A stretch of 64,000 bases of DNA from Heterodera schachtii (GCA_023374025.1 SIJG01000146.1:43524-107523); one strand, 5' to 3'; positions 12,201-24,814 are shown, counted from the first letter of the stretch. Numbers and translations: made by a program. Notes: generated by a model not told the origin, from the letters alone.

Positions 12201-12850
12201 TCATTACAAATTAAATTCATCCTCTAAGCATGAAAAAGCATGCGAACAAGCTAGTTTTATCTTTATTACATATTGTGGTATTCGTACATTGTGATTTTTT
12301 TCACTTTATGAGTTTAACCTACAATTCAATATAAATTTTTTCTTACTTGGAAAACAATATTCATGTAAATAATATTCATTAATCTAATAAAAAATAATAG
12401 TTTTTCACATTTCTTTATATTGTCTCTTCTTTATTGTTATAGATACAATGAATTATATTAATTTATTTCCCATGGTGCCTTAATCTCTTTCTTTAATTGT
12501 TGCCGATAAATTATCTTTTATGCCGAGTTGTTGTCGCTATGATTTATTAATGTTGTGATAAATACATTATTAATATTTTTTGTATAATATTAAGTTTAGA
12601 ACACACTGCTATTGGATAATTTTATATAATTAAAATATTTAATTTATTGCCGAATTCTTTTCTAAAGTTTATTTGAAATGCCAATATCTCGCATTTCACA
12701 TAATATATAAATCATTTCGGCGCTCCAAATGCAAGTAGCAAGATGAGATGCTTAAGAATGTTTAAATTCTTTCTAGAAATATTTAGCTTCAACATGAAAT
12801 TATTTTTTTATTACTTTACTAAACGGATATTTTAATAGTTTCGTTAAAAT
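9241..12850. other. T-rich block without an intact gene
   Basis: The plus strand is T-rich. No gene is supported. A higher-GC patch at 9384-9430 is open in frames on both strands and cannot be assigned. Another patch at 11370-11480 contains GGCGCGG and a close pair of GCGGCC words. A 90-codon plus frame at 11552-11824 follows it, but its composition is Phe/Lys/Leu-rich and nothing supports translation. Confidence 0.5.
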
Positions 12851-14714
12851 ATTACAAGTCCTATAATAAAATGATATTAATTTTTAACAAATTTAGAAAT
12901 GATAAATTTTTTTAATTAGCCTTTTTTTAAATTCTTATTATTTATTTAATTACATTAAGAAGATTTAATATAGTTTTCAATAATTTAATGCTTTTGGAAT
13001 AAATATTCAAATATGTTTGCAGGATTTAGTCAGATTACATTGAAATATTCTCGGCCTTTAAATATTCTTTAATTTAAATATTTAATTTAGTCACAAATAA
13101 ATATCATTGTAAAATATGTTTATAATTAATTTTAGCTACACATTATCCTGAATAGCAATGAAGAAAATCGATATTTCTTCTTGTGCCACTGGTACAAAAA
13201 TTATATTTTATAAGTTAATTTATTTTAATAGCAATTTAAAAATATTAGAATCAAAATAATAATATGCTGCACTTGAAATAAAAATATATTGGAAATGTGT
13301 ATAGCTAAAACAAACATAAAACAACTAATAAGGTAAGATACACATAAATAATTAATTTCTAAAATAATTAGAATGTAATAAAAAAAATTTATAACATAAT
13401 AAGAAAAATATATTTCTTTTAATTTAAAATGATATAAATTTATAATGTACTTCTTTATTAAAATTTAATAAAATAGGATCTTTTTATATGCTTCTGCAAA
13501 CTTTTTAATAATGGTTATAAATATAATTTAACATATAATTAATGAAAAAAACTTATAAAAAATTTATTGTTTCAATAACTTTTTTATCATAAATATGTAA
13601 TTATTTGTCATTTTATATACAAATTAAAATTGTAAATAAATAAATTTCAACTATAAATAATTGGCGTTTAAAAACAATATTTATATGAACTTTGATCGCT
13701 ATATAAATGTAAAATGTTGGAGATGTTTTTAAAAGAAAAACAAGATATTATTATCTAATTATATTCTCAAAACAGAATGACAAGCTTTTCTGGAAGCAAT
13801 CAATTAGGTAAAAAGCAAAAAATATTTATTTTACAAAAATCCACAGACAATTAAAAATATTTTTGAAAAATTTTAAATTATTCCAGCCTAACTATTCACT
13901 TTTTCATAGCCAAGTTGACCAAAACAGCAATGCAATTAAACTAGAGAACATACGAAAGTAACTTTTTAATATGCAATAACTAAATATTTTAAATATGCTA
14001 TTATAAAATTTATTTTAAATAAATATAAAAATAATAAAATTAATTTAAAATATTATAAACGAAATTTTTGGCTAAAAATTATATCACTATTCAATACTAT
14101 TTCGGTAATTTTAACACTATCTGTCATTATTCTTGCATTTCTCTCACTATTTGGATAAACATTTTGATATTTTCGTATTTATAATTGAAAATGTTCTAAT
14201 GTTTTTCAAACCCGTTTTCCGCGTATTCTGCTTAAAATACTAATACCTATACAGAAAAAGATGAAAAAGAAGGGAAAACAAATAAAAATTTTGAGTCGTA
14301 ACTTTTTTGAAACTAGACGATTATTTTTTAAATTTTCGTTAAATGATAGAGAATACGTATGGCTATAAACTGATTGATTAAATTCAACGTAACACTGTTC
14401 GTCCAGACCTTCTAAAAGAAAAACTTTAATGCTAACCTGAGTTCTAAATTATAAATTAGAAAAAATTTCTCATTATGAATAAAAATTTAAAAAATCTTAA
14501 GCACTTAAAATAAACGGATAAACAACAATATTTCAAAAAGATTAGAATTTTAATTTAACATTTTTCATTAAGATATACCTTAATTGAAATGAATCAAAAA
14601 TACTGAAAAAGATAGAAATAAAATAATAATAAATAAATATCAAACAATTTTTTTATTCAAAAATGATATTTAAACAAAAAACAATTCAAAACAGAAAAGG
14701 AAAAGGTGGAATTT

Positions 14715-14739
14715 TAATATATATATATATATATATATT
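14715..14739. repeat. (AT)n microsatellite
   Basis: An uninterrupted AT dinucleotide run of about 24 bases in A-rich DNA. Confidence 0.9.
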
Positions 14740-16044
14740 TATTTAAAAATAATTTTAAATTTTATTTTTTCAATTATATCATTCTTGGAAGTATGTTTTC
14801 CGAAGGATGTCATTTGTCTTATGATTTTCAAATAATTTTATAATAAATAAAATTTTATTTTGCTGAATAAAAGAAAAAATATTAAGTAACACAAAACCTT
14901 GGATTAATAAAGTTAACAATTTTTGAAGCCTATAAATATTTTATTTTTTGAAAATACTCTTCTTAACCAATGTTCAAAATTTAATATATACTATAATATT
15001 TAATAAAAAAGAATTTACAAATTATTGTTATGCTTTATCGAAAAAAAGTATATTCGATATATGAAATTAAATGCTTATTTCTTATATATTCATTTAATTA
15101 ATTAATTATTCTTATAAAAGTAAATTTAATGTTAATAAACAATTTTCACAAAACCCTTCCATAGCAGTTAGGTGTAGCAGAGCCGAAAATTTGGAAGGAC
15201 ATTTAGCATATCAATGTTTTTGCGCTAAGCATTTTTACTGTTGTACCAATAAAATTTTTAAAAAAGTTAAACATAAAATATTTATAAGATCTACTTTTTA
15301 ATTGTGATGCATAATAAAAAATCAATTTAAAACAAAATTTCATTTATTACCCATAATTGGATTTAAAAAAGTTAAATTTTGAATATAATAAGCTTTTTAA
15401 AACGTAATTGATAATTTTAAAATAAAAATATAGCTAAAATTCAACAAAAATAATAGCTATAAGTAAATTAATACCAGAAATTTATAAAAATTCAGAACTG
15501 CGCTAAATAATTAAATTGACCAAGAATAAAGCAAAAAAGGTTCACGAACTCACAAATTTTATTGCATAAACATAAAACAAAATAAAAATTTTACATTGAT
15601 AAAAACAATAATTGATCTTAAAAATTTTATTTTTCAAATAAAGAAGATCCGTGACAAGAGAATTGATAAAAATAACGGATTTAGGCTTTAAATAAAAGGA
15701 ATAATTTATTTTCCTAAAAGAAAAATCTGGAAATATTTTACAACAATTTGATCTTGTAATTAAATACCTTTCGTCCTGTAACTCAAAAATTTTTTTGTTA
15801 TATGAGTTTAAATATGCATTTTAAATATTATATCTGTTTGATTTTGAGAAGCATTTGACAAATTAACGTGCTTATGAACAAGTTAGATATGTATTAAATT
15901 TTGATAAAATATCAAATAATTTCCAAATTAACTAAATTAAAATACTCAACTAAAATCATTAGCAAACAAATTCACAAAGGAGCAATAAAAAATTGGATAA
16001 ATAAACGAGTGTTAAACAATTTCATAAAACACGTAAAAAATATA

Positions 16045-16190
16045 ATCATAAATTTTTAATGGTTGCCTGCAAAAATATGATAGAATACAATATATATGTA
16101 AATTTGAACTCATACTAAATATTTAGTCAAAAATTATAATATATTTATACTACGAAAATTGGCAATTAAAATATTTTAAGAAGCCGCTAG
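16045..16190. repeat. Old dispersed repeat, copy matched at 44.7 kb
   Basis: Blocks here, in order, are ATAAATTTTTAATG, TGATAGAATACA, TGTAAATTTGAA, AAATATTT and ACGAAAATT, ending near AAGAAG. The same blocks recur in the same order and orientation at 44675-44815 with many substitutions and small gaps. This marks two old copies of one repeat or element. Confidence 0.55.
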
Positions 16191-18593
16191 AAAATCGACA
16201 ATTCCAGAAAACCAAGAGAACTAGAAATATTTGTTAGAATCAAAGCTATTTCACTTTGAATTTAATTTTAATTCAAAAAATTATAAGTAAAAATTAATCT
16301 TAAATCATACGAATATTGAAAAAACATATGCTAAGGGATAAAAAAATAATAATAATAAAATCAAAAAGAAAAAGATAATTTTAAATAAAATGACTGCAAA
16401 TACTTTTTTATCCAATGCTAAAAATATGTGTAATTTTTTAAAATAAAAACCAAAAAAAAAAAAAAATCCTTACCTTGAAAGGGTGTGAACTTTTAATAAT
16501 AAATTTAAAAATTTTGAAAAAATATCTATTGATGGTAAGATTTAGTTAGAAACAGAAAATACTCATGGGAATACTATAATTTTCATCGACACTCGCGTAC
16601 CAAGAACTTTATTAGTTCTTCTGAAGATCGAAGAATATTCAATTTTTTTGTAAGAAATGCGAGATTTTATATGTTTAGCCTGATGACGAGTGAACAAAAT
16701 AAGTTATTGCATTTTATAATTAAATAAAAAACTAAGAAATATACCGTTCAAAATAGAGATTCATAATAGAAAGTTATGATCAAAATATGACTGAAGACAA
16801 TTATAATCTGGGTTTTATCTGCAAGAACTATAAGAAAAAAGTTTAATTACAAAAGAAATAAAAAAATTTCAAAACAAATAATAGTTTAAATTTTAAATAT
16901 TATTACAAATCATAAAAAATTGAAAGTCGTAAACTGTGAAATTAATTGAGAATACTTAACAAAAACCAAAAGATGAAAAAATAATTATCACCATTTAATT
17001 AAAATGAAAGCCAATCTAATCTTTGGTAATACTCTTTATTTATACAAATGAATGAAAAATGTATGTTAAAAAAAAGAAGTAGAAAAAAATGTTGCTTAAA
17101 AAAAACTAGGTTGAAAATCGGTATAAAATTTTATTAATAAAAGAAAAAAATTTGTATCGAAAAAATTAGAAATATTAAATAGAATCCAAGTTAATTTAAC
17201 GATATTATGATTATCACAAATAATATTATTAATGAATGAAAACAAATAAAATTACATAAAGAGATATTAGGAAAAGCTTTATTTCTTTGCGGAAAAATAA
17301 AATAATAAATGATCTTTAAAAATAAAATGAAATAAATCAGGATAATGCAATCTTTAAAAAATTATTTATTCGTAAGGCAGTTGTAGTGAATTTTATACGA
17401 TTTTTTAAATGAAGATGTCGAATCAAAAAATTTGATTTCTTTTAAATATATAAACATAATAATTTTAATGTAATCATTTTATTAAAATTAATTTATGAAA
17501 GCATTATTTAAATCATAAGATTACAATAAATTATAGAATCCAATTTTATAATTTTGAAAAGTTATTATTTATTTTTTAAAACCTACTGAATATAATCAAA
17601 TAGATTTTTGAAATCGCAAGACGAATTCCTTTTTCTCAAAATACGAACTCATGACGGCTCTGGATATCAAGAATTTTATTTTTTGTATTTAAATTAAAAG
17701 TGAAAAGAAAGCAGTAATAGTTCAATCAATAAAATAATCAATAATTTAATATTTTTAAAATTAAAAATAAAATAGATAAATCTTTCACTGTAATAATAAA
17801 ATAACAAGTGCAAAATTATTGATTTAGTAACAAAGAAAGAATATTTAATTTAAATGAAAAGTTTAAGCAATGAATATTGGTATTCGATTATAATAATATT
17901 CGTTAATAATAAATTTAAACAAATACTATTTAACAGAAAATCGCAATATAGCCAAAATCATTTCCAAAAAAATTATTTATTTATAAAAACATCAAAAATT
18001 TTTAATAATATTTTTTTCAAAAATTAATTATTCAGTTGTCATTCTCATAGTGGCTAACGAGAATAAAAATATTTTAAAGACAACAATTAATTAAATAAAA
18101 AGTTATATGTTTAGTGGAAATATCATAATGTTGCAATGGACCATAATGAATAAAATCAAAAAATTAATTAATCAAGAAATTTATAAAATTAAATTGGAAA
18201 ATAATTACGGATTGTGACGATATCTATGTGACGCCTTTCTACAAAAAAGTCAGATCATTGTCAAGAAAGGCAGAAGTTAAGGTGTTATTTTAAGTAATCG
18301 ACATTTATAAATGCAAAAATTTAAATATTAAAAATCCTTAAACAAATAAAAAGAAACACTTTGAATTTTAACTCATATTTTCTTCTAGGTTTAAAATATA
18401 ATTGACTATATAAAATGAATTATTGATTCAATTAATTATTATAGAACTAAAAAAGTAAAAATCATAAATAAATGAGCCCATGATTATCATAATATTGGGC
18501 CAGAAAATGCAAATAATAAAAACTTTTACAAAATTTTTAAAAACTTTTTCAATAAGTAAATAAAAGCGCGTCATTGCAGATTTCGTGGTGAGC

Positions 18594-19351
18594 CGAAGTG
18601 ACAAAAGTATGGGTGTTTGTAATAATTAAATTTAATTATTATTTTAATTTTATTTGCTAAGTAATTAATCACAACTTGCTTAAACTTAATAAATTAATGC
18701 AATTTAGTATTTAGCGACAGCTCGAAGCAACCTCTACTACTTATGTAATTTTTAAAAAATTTGTAAAAATTTACAAAAAATTGTAACCAAAAAAGCTCGA
18801 AAAATTTTGACTCAACAATTTTGACCCTAACTTTTCTGAAACTCAATAAAATTTTTTGTAATTTAACTGAATAATAGAGTAATCTTTGGGCTATCTTTTC
18901 ATTTGAAGTGCGGATGAATTAATTTAAGTTTGAACAATTTTTATGCATTTAAATGAACTTACATTTTTTGGATGACCATAAAAATATGACACTATTAATT
19001 CCTCGATAACTTTTTTTTGAAACAACCAATTTTAATTTTGTTTATGTAATTAGATAGCCCAAAGATTATTCTATTATTCTGCTAATTTAAAAAAAATTTA
19101 TTGAGTTCAGAAAAGTTAGGGTCAAAATTGTTGAGTCAAAATTTTTCAAGCTTTTTTGGTTACAACTTTTTGTAAATTTTTACGAATTTTTTAAAAATTA
19201 CCTAAGTAGTAGAGGATGCTTCGAGCTGTCGCTAAATACTAAATTGCATTAATTATTAAGTTTAAGCAACTTGTGATTAATTACTTAGCAAATAAAATTA
19301 AAATAATAATTAAATTTAATTATTACAAACACCCATACTTTTGTCACTTCG
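18594..19351. mobile_element. Foldback MITE-like element B (about 758 bp)
   Basis: The left end CGAAGTGACAAAAGTATGGG is matched by the reverse complement of the right end, and the arms stay paired through AATTAAATTTAATTATTA, GCTCGAAGCA and the GTAACCAAAAAAGCT region. The arms also carry the shared 80-bp module of element A (18822-18900 minus, 19050-19123 plus), here as GATAGCCCAAAGATTA to AAAAGTTAGGGTC. No open frame is present. The precise ends and target duplication are uncertain: CCCATGATTAT follows the right end and also occurs 5' at 18477-18487, about 107 bp outside the left end. Confidence 0.8.
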
Positions 19352-19732
19352 CCCCATGATTATACCGGAAAAATTCCTGCAAAAATATTTAATATTTCTA
19401 CTAATATTTATTAATTATACAATAAATTCCCACTTAAATAAAATTCTAATATTTTATTGTAAGATTATTCTCTATTATATTGAAAAACTGAAATAAAAAT
19501 ACTCAAAAAGAACTTATATATATTATAAATTTAAATGACTCATAACCAAAATCGTCGTCGGGAGTGTCGCGAAGAGCGCATAATTATAAAACACTAAAAA
19601 TAAAAATAAGTAATCTTGAAAGATTTTAATAAATCTAATGAAAAAAGCATATGAAAATGAATAATTGCAGAAAAGTGGCTATAAATTTTAAAACTAGCGG
19701 GTGCGTGAACCGTCGGATCTGGGATTGGGATA
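19352..19732. other. AT-rich DNA between elements
   Basis: Nothing recognised except a small CpG-bearing patch near 19550-19580 (GTCGTCGGGAGTGTCGCGAA) and another at 19695-19730. These seem to be the approach to the GC hairpin cluster that follows. Confidence 0.4.
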
Positions 19733-19861
19733 AAGCGCTTCGCGCTTCTTGAGCTTCGCTACCTAGATATGCTTTTGCGTTTTGAAGAGATTTTGAATTT
19801 AAAAAACTTATCAGCGATTTTTAGGCCGCTTCGCGGCCTCACACGGGCGCTTCGCGCCCGT
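19733..19861. repeat. Cluster of three perfect GC hairpins with TTC loops
   Basis: Three perfect inverted repeats share the loop TTC: AAGCGC-TTC-GCGCTT at 19733-19747, AGGCCGC-TTC-GCGGCCT at 19823-19839 and ACGGGCGC-TTC-GCGCCCGT at 19843-19861. The last runs into six T residues, which looks like a bacterial intrinsic terminator, but nothing else here is bacterial. A less perfect relative, CGGTGCTCCGCGCCG, follows near 19885. Two 74-codon frames over 19759-19993, one on each strand, only reflect the local GC and the adjoining minisatellite. Confidence 0.85.
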
Positions 19862-19908
19862 TTTTTAAATTTTGTTGAGCTCATACGGTGCTCCGCGCCG
19901 GTTTTTAT

Positions 19909-20092
19909 GGAAGAGGTACAACCACGGGTGGAAGAGTTACAACCACGGGGGAAGTGGTGCAACCACGAGTGGAAAAGGTTCAACAGTGATTAGAAGAGGT
20001 ACAACAGTGATTAGAAAAGGTGCAACGTGATTAAAAGAGGTACAACAGTGATTAGAGAGGTACAACCACGGGAGGATTAGGTACAACATGGT
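19909..20092. repeat. 21-bp minisatellite, block 1
   Basis: Imperfect tandem units of the type GAGGTACAACAGTGATTAGAA, with variants carrying ACCACGGGTGG or ACCACGGGAGG in place of CAGTGATTA. The block ends in GTACAACATGGTTTAAAATT. Confidence 0.85.
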
Positions 20093-20273
20093 TTAAAATT
20101 AAATAAATAAGGAATTATTTTTATTAAAAATAGATAAAAATCGAATGCATTATATTTTTCAGTTTTTTATAATAAAATACACTTTTTTTAAAAACAAATT
20201 ATGAAATGTATAATAATTGAATATTTATTTAAATTGAAATGAAAAAAATTTTAACAAATTCAATTTTAAAAGA
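20093..20273. other. AT-rich spacer between minisatellite blocks
   Basis: AT-rich DNA without features, separating the two blocks of the same 21-bp repeat. Confidence 0.5.
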
Positions 20274-20465
20274 AAGGTACAAATCTGATTAAAAGAGGTA
20301 CAACAATGATTAGAAGAGGTACAACAGTGATTAGAAGAGTTACAACAATGATTAGAGAGGTACAACCACGGGAGGAAAAGTTACTACAGTGATTAGAGAG
20401 GTACAACAGTGATTAAAGAGCTACAAAAGTGATTAGAAGAGGTACAATCATGGTCATGGTTTAAA
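20274..20465. repeat. 21-bp minisatellite, block 2
   Basis: The same unit as block 1, again with the ACCACGGGAGG variant in the middle, and again ending in CATGGTTTAAAAT followed by GAAATAAATAAG. The matching tails show that array plus flank was duplicated together, or that both are ends of one element. Confidence 0.85.
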
Positions 20466-20799
20466 ATGAAATAAATAAGAAAATTGTATTGGATGTATTA
20501 TAAAATTTATCAAATTAAAAATCTTTTTACTTATTAAAAATATAGTTAGAAATTTAAATATAGCAAATATTTATTGAAATTGAAAGGAATTAATTTCTCG
20601 AAGATTCAAATTAAATAAAACATTTATTCATCAGAAAATAATTTAAAATAAATTAATAAAACAATATAAAAATAAATTAAAAAAATTAAAACATTTATTC
20701 ACCAAAATAATTTAATTAAAATTAAAATTTTTTATTTATTATTAATTAATAAAACAAAAACTGTTTTAAATTAATTAAAACATTGAAAATAACAGAAAA

Positions 20800-21104
20800 A
20801 TAATGTACACCGTCCGGATTCGAACTCCCCCCCCCCCTCAAAATGATGCCTCAGAATCCCCAATCACACAGGGATTCTGAGGCCTTAACGATGCCTAAAC
20901 TAAAATCTGGTTTCATATTCGTGATCAGCGTCCTAAAATAGCCCTAAAGACATCTTTTTGGAAGATTTTTGGTGAAAAAAATTTTCAACTCAAAAATCCT
21001 GGTCACCACCCCCCTTTGGTCCCGAATCCCAAAAACACAAAATATTTCAAAAAATCATAAATACGCATTGAGCTGTTCAGGAAAATAAATTAATTCTAGG
21101 TTCC
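20800..21104. repeat. GC-richer island with poly-C, hairpin and CATATTCGTGATCAG motif
   Basis: This island opens with CCGTCCGGATTCGAACTC, whose reverse complement has a GAGTTCGAATCC string like a tRNA B-box. It then has 11 C residues (20827-20837) and a perfect 13-bp hairpin, GCCTCAGAATCCC at 20848-20860 with its complement at 20871-20883. The motif CATATTCGTGATCAG at about 20922-20936 recurs in the island at 23.6-24.8 kb and in both arms of the element at 63.4 kb. No coding frame is supported. Confidence 0.6.
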
Positions 21105-23578
21105 TGACCAATAATTTGAGTAAACAGGAATTAATGGAAATGGGTGCCGCCCGATTAGTAAAAGCATTTAATAAATGTTTTTGATGGGCTTTGATTTTGC
21201 CTTTGTTGCATTTCCAAATTTTTGAATAATACGAATGAAAGATATAAAATAATTTATTTTTTATATACATATTTATTAATATTTCAAAAGGAAAAAAGAA
21301 ATTAATTTGTGACTACTACGCCAGATTTCTTTTGGCGACATAAATTGCCATAGATATATTTAATACCAAAAAGCCAATTATATTTTCTATGGTTTTTAAT
21401 TTTACAAATGAGAAAATTATTAAATTTATAAAGCCAAATTGTTCTTATGTCGTGAATTATTTTTGTTTTAACGGTTTTTTTTAGTGAATTTTTTATCTTA
21501 TATAATAGATGTCAGAAATTAATAAAGTGTATTATTTTAAGTCAATTAAAAAAATAAATTATAGTATTTAAATATTGTTCCTGTCAAACCATTGGTTTTA
21601 AATATTCTCAAGAGATAATGAAAAATTAGTTCTTTATTGAATCATTTTTATACAAATCCAGTAAACTTATTTTATTTAAATTAGTATGTTAATTTTATTT
21701 AAAATTAATATTATAAATTCTTAATTCTTAATTTTTAATTTAATTAATTTATAATCTTTTTAGATTGAAAATTTTCTTGTTTGCCATATATTCAAATGTG
21801 TTCGTAATCGTTCATGGGAAATTCCAATTTATCATAACATTGCCCATCCTTAATTAATTTGTTTTCAAATTTATTTTAAGTTTTTAAGAAATAAATGTAG
21901 ATATAAAAATCATATTTATTTATAAACTCCTTTAACTATATGAAATAATGAGTTTTTGTTATTTTTTACAATTGTAATAATTTCTTGAGCAGGCCATTCT
22001 TTCATAGTTTAGGTTATTGTCAAGGTTAAATATACAATAAAAATAAATACAAATCAACATAATTTAAAGAAAAAATTAAAAGTGCCAAAAATGTGAAACA
22101 TTCTAGGTTAAATGAGAACACTATTATTTAATGAAAAAAACAATAACTTTAATATTATTCATTTAAAATTAAAAAACTCATTTGTCAGCTGAACTCTATC
22201 TAAAACATGAATAAATTTATTTTAAAAAATGGAAATTGTATTCCTTTTGCGAAAAACTCTAATAATTTTTTTTAATAAAAATATTTCATTTATTAAATGA
22301 TTCTATATATAAAATCAAAGCAAATGGTCTCAATGAAATTTTGTCTGTCTTTGAAGAGTTTGCTTGACTTTATCGCATTAACGTCTATGAAAAACTTTGG
22401 TTTATTATTATTATTTTTAATGTACACACCGCTTTGTACACATTTTCTTAATATCTCTATTAATAAAAATCTAGTACAGCAGAATGATTCATATTCGCTT
22501 TTTAATAGCCTCGTTATTTAAATGTTGTGTTTACTTTGATTATTAATTTTTTCATATTTAAGGATTTAAATGTTTATTTATCTTGGTGGAATATGATATG
22601 AATAAGTAATGAAAAAATAATTTATGTTTTTAAAAATGTAATTTGAAAAAATTTATTGTAGTTTTAGATTCGTTCTATAATAACGAGTGTTTTATATATA
22701 GATTATATGATTAATTAATATTTGCACTTTAATCCTAAAAATTTAATGCAAAAGTGAATCATGAAATACAAAAAATAGCTATGAATAATGAGAAAGTTTC
22801 ATTAAAAATTTAACAGTACAAATTAAATTGATGAGCTAATAAATGGCTAAAACTTTGAAAACACCCAATACTTAAGCCGCTGTCCCCAATGGGACGGGTT
22901 TGGCTCTACGAATAAACTGAGAAAATATCAATTTTTAAAGTATTATAATATTATGATCTCTTCTTTCGCCAATCACCTCTCTTTCTTGAGCTCCCTTTTT
23001 TAGAGGCATTTTTTATTTAGTATAATTTATTTTTTAATTCTTCATAATATGAAAAAATAAATGTGGTATTAAAGACTGTTTTATTATTTTTGTAATAATT
23101 GTATTTTTTTATTGCAAGAAACTAATCTTATTATGTTTTTTGAATTACATCTTACATCTATTTAATATTTAAACATTAAAATATTTGTGCATTTATTCTT
23201 TTTTAATTATCATGTTGAATTTTTTTATTAAAAATTTTTATGCAATTTTGCATTTTGTTAAAGAACTTGTTAATTACTTTTCGAAAATTTAAATATTTAA
23301 CTTGCTGAGATCGGCAGATGGATTTGCTTGCGGGGTTATTATAACAAGTGTAAATTTTTTAGATTATTAAAGAATATATATTTAAAAATTAGTATTTTTA
23401 CTATTTAAATAAATTTTATTTTTTCACTGTATTATTATATAGTATTTTAAGTAAAGGATCTTATTTTAATATTTGGATCTTAATTATAATATTTTCTTGA
23501 ATTTAATGAAATTATAAATTCAAATAAAAATATTATTATTCTTTTTTTTTAATTCAATAGGACAAAAAGTTCGAGATT
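21105..23578. repeat. 2.46-kb segmental duplication, copy 1
   Basis: The segment runs from TGACCAATAATTTGAG to AAAAAGTTCGAGATT and is repeated in the same orientation at 24815-27273. The two copies match base for base over long runs. Most differences are single-base insertions or deletions, usually with the extra base in this copy, and many are in homopolymers. The plus strand is T-rich. The 103-codon frame of copy 2 is broken here by three single-base insertions. A conserved hairpin, GTCCCCAATGGGAC, lies near 22880. No gene is recognised. Confidence 0.95.
22207..22521 (+). pseudogene. Frameshifted counterpart of the 103-codon frame of copy 2
   Basis: The sequence parallels 25908-26219 but has one extra base in each of three places: GCGAAAAACT for GCGAAAACT, CATTTATTAA for CATTATTAA, and TTGCTTGAC for TTGCTGAC. 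Only the last 74 codons remain open, from an internal ATG at 22297. Whether either copy ever encoded a protein is doubtful. Confidence 0.4.
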
Positions 23579-24814
23579 ACTATATATGTTATATTGACTA
23601 GGGGTTTCGTTGCCAAAAACAAAATCTCCCGGCCGAAGGCCGGGAGCGCCCTGAAAGTAGTGGAAGGGTCTTACAACTTTTTGAGGTGCATCAGGGAAAA
23701 CTATAGGTTTTTTGATCCGACGGCCAACTGAGTCCCTGGGAGCGATTTGTCACTTTTGTTTGCATTTCAGGGCCCGTAACTTTTTTTCTAAAACCCCAAT
23801 CAAAAAGTACCCGCTTTGAGGGCACCCCCCCAAAGGGTCCTCTACATGATGGTATTTTTTATTTTTTTAATAGAGCCACCCCCTGGCCTGCAGTTGTGAG
23901 CAACTGAAGCGTGCTCAAAAAGTACACTTCAGTACCAGGCGAATAACACGCCGGGCTTTTATCTGAGGGAAATGTGCCCAGCAGACTTATTATAGAGCTT
24001 GGAAAGCTCGATTTTTTGAAATTTCAAAATTTCGAAAATTTTCAAAAATTTTCGAGTTAGGTTTAAAAGTATGTTTTGGGGTTTTTGAATTTTAGGATTT
24101 TTTAACGATTTTTCCCGGGAAAACGGAGGCCACTTCCAAAACATAGTTTTTCGAGCTCTATCGAATGGTATTTTTTTCGGAAAAATTTCAGTTTTTTTCG
24201 GAGGATAGAAAATTTTTTGGCCTGAGCGGGACATTTGAGTCCCGGGCCCATAACTCGTCAGGGGTCGGTTTTAGTGTGGAAGTGCTTCTGGGCAAAATTG
24301 TAGAGCTTTTTAAGCTCTATCGAACGGTGTGCCATATGGCCGGAAATTTTCAAAAAATTTCGAGCTAGGCCCCCTAGAAATTTTCGAAAAATTTTTTTGG
24401 TCGAAATTGGGGGTGTAAAATTTTTTTCTGGGGTTATTTTGAGGTGCTGAGCACGAATATGATGTTAGTTTTACGTTTCGGATTTTTTGGAATTTTTTAA
24501 AAATTCGAAATTATTTTTCATTTTTTTGGCCCTAGGAAATTTGGGCTAATATTTGAAAAATTCATAACACAGTGAAGGATTGGGCAATTTGAGTGATTTT
24601 AAGCTCAAAAATAGAGAAAATCAGGAGAATTTTATGGGATTTATTTGGAATTTCCAGCTTCAAAAAGAAAAAGTTATTCCAGAAATCCTGGAAATTTTAG
24701 ATTTTTCAGAAAAAAATTCCTAACTTCCCTTCTGAAAAGTCACTCTGGAAATGTAAAATGATATAACAAATCCGCAAGTTTTTTGCTCTATTTTATAAAT
24801 TTATTTCATGATTT
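23579..24814. repeat. GC-richer repeat island between the two duplicated segments
   Basis: This 1.24-kb island is much richer in G+C than the flanks. It contains a perfect hairpin CTCCCGGCC-GAA-GGCCGGGAG at 23626-23646. GGGCCCATAAC (24244-24254) followed by AGCTCTATCGAACGGTGT (24313-24330), and a second GAGCTCTATCGAATGGTA (24153-24170), resemble the ends of the shared module in elements A and B. CACGAATATGATG near 24452-24464 is the reverse complement of the CATATTCGTG motif. Short frames on both strands near 23959-24368 are low-information and I do not call them. It looks like part of a non-coding mobile element. Confidence 0.65.

Larger units (their letters stand above)
12851..18486. other. 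A-rich block with scattered coding-like scraps
   Basis: The plus strand is A-rich over most of this stretch. No intact gene is visible. Coding-like scraps on the plus strand lie near 13150-13210, 16555-16850 (for example TIIFIDTRVPRTLLVLLKIE) and 18200-18290. Each has in-frame stops soon after and no recognisable family. A diverged dispersed repeat at 16045-16190 is matched at 44675-44815. Confidence 0.5.

Noticed and set aside
16635..16700. FCKKCEILYV string resembling an RNA polymerase zinc ribbon
   Set aside because: Only one CxxC pair is present and the rest of the fold is missing; stops follow at once.
19843..19867. Intrinsic-terminator-like hairpin plus T run
   Set aside because: The DNA is eukaryotic in every other respect, and the hairpin belongs to a cluster of palindromes not placed after genes.
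20806..20826. tRNA T-arm on the minus strand (GAGTTCGAATCC)
   Set aside because: The T-stem does not pair and no A-box or anticodon arm is found. It is kept only as a remark in the island entry.
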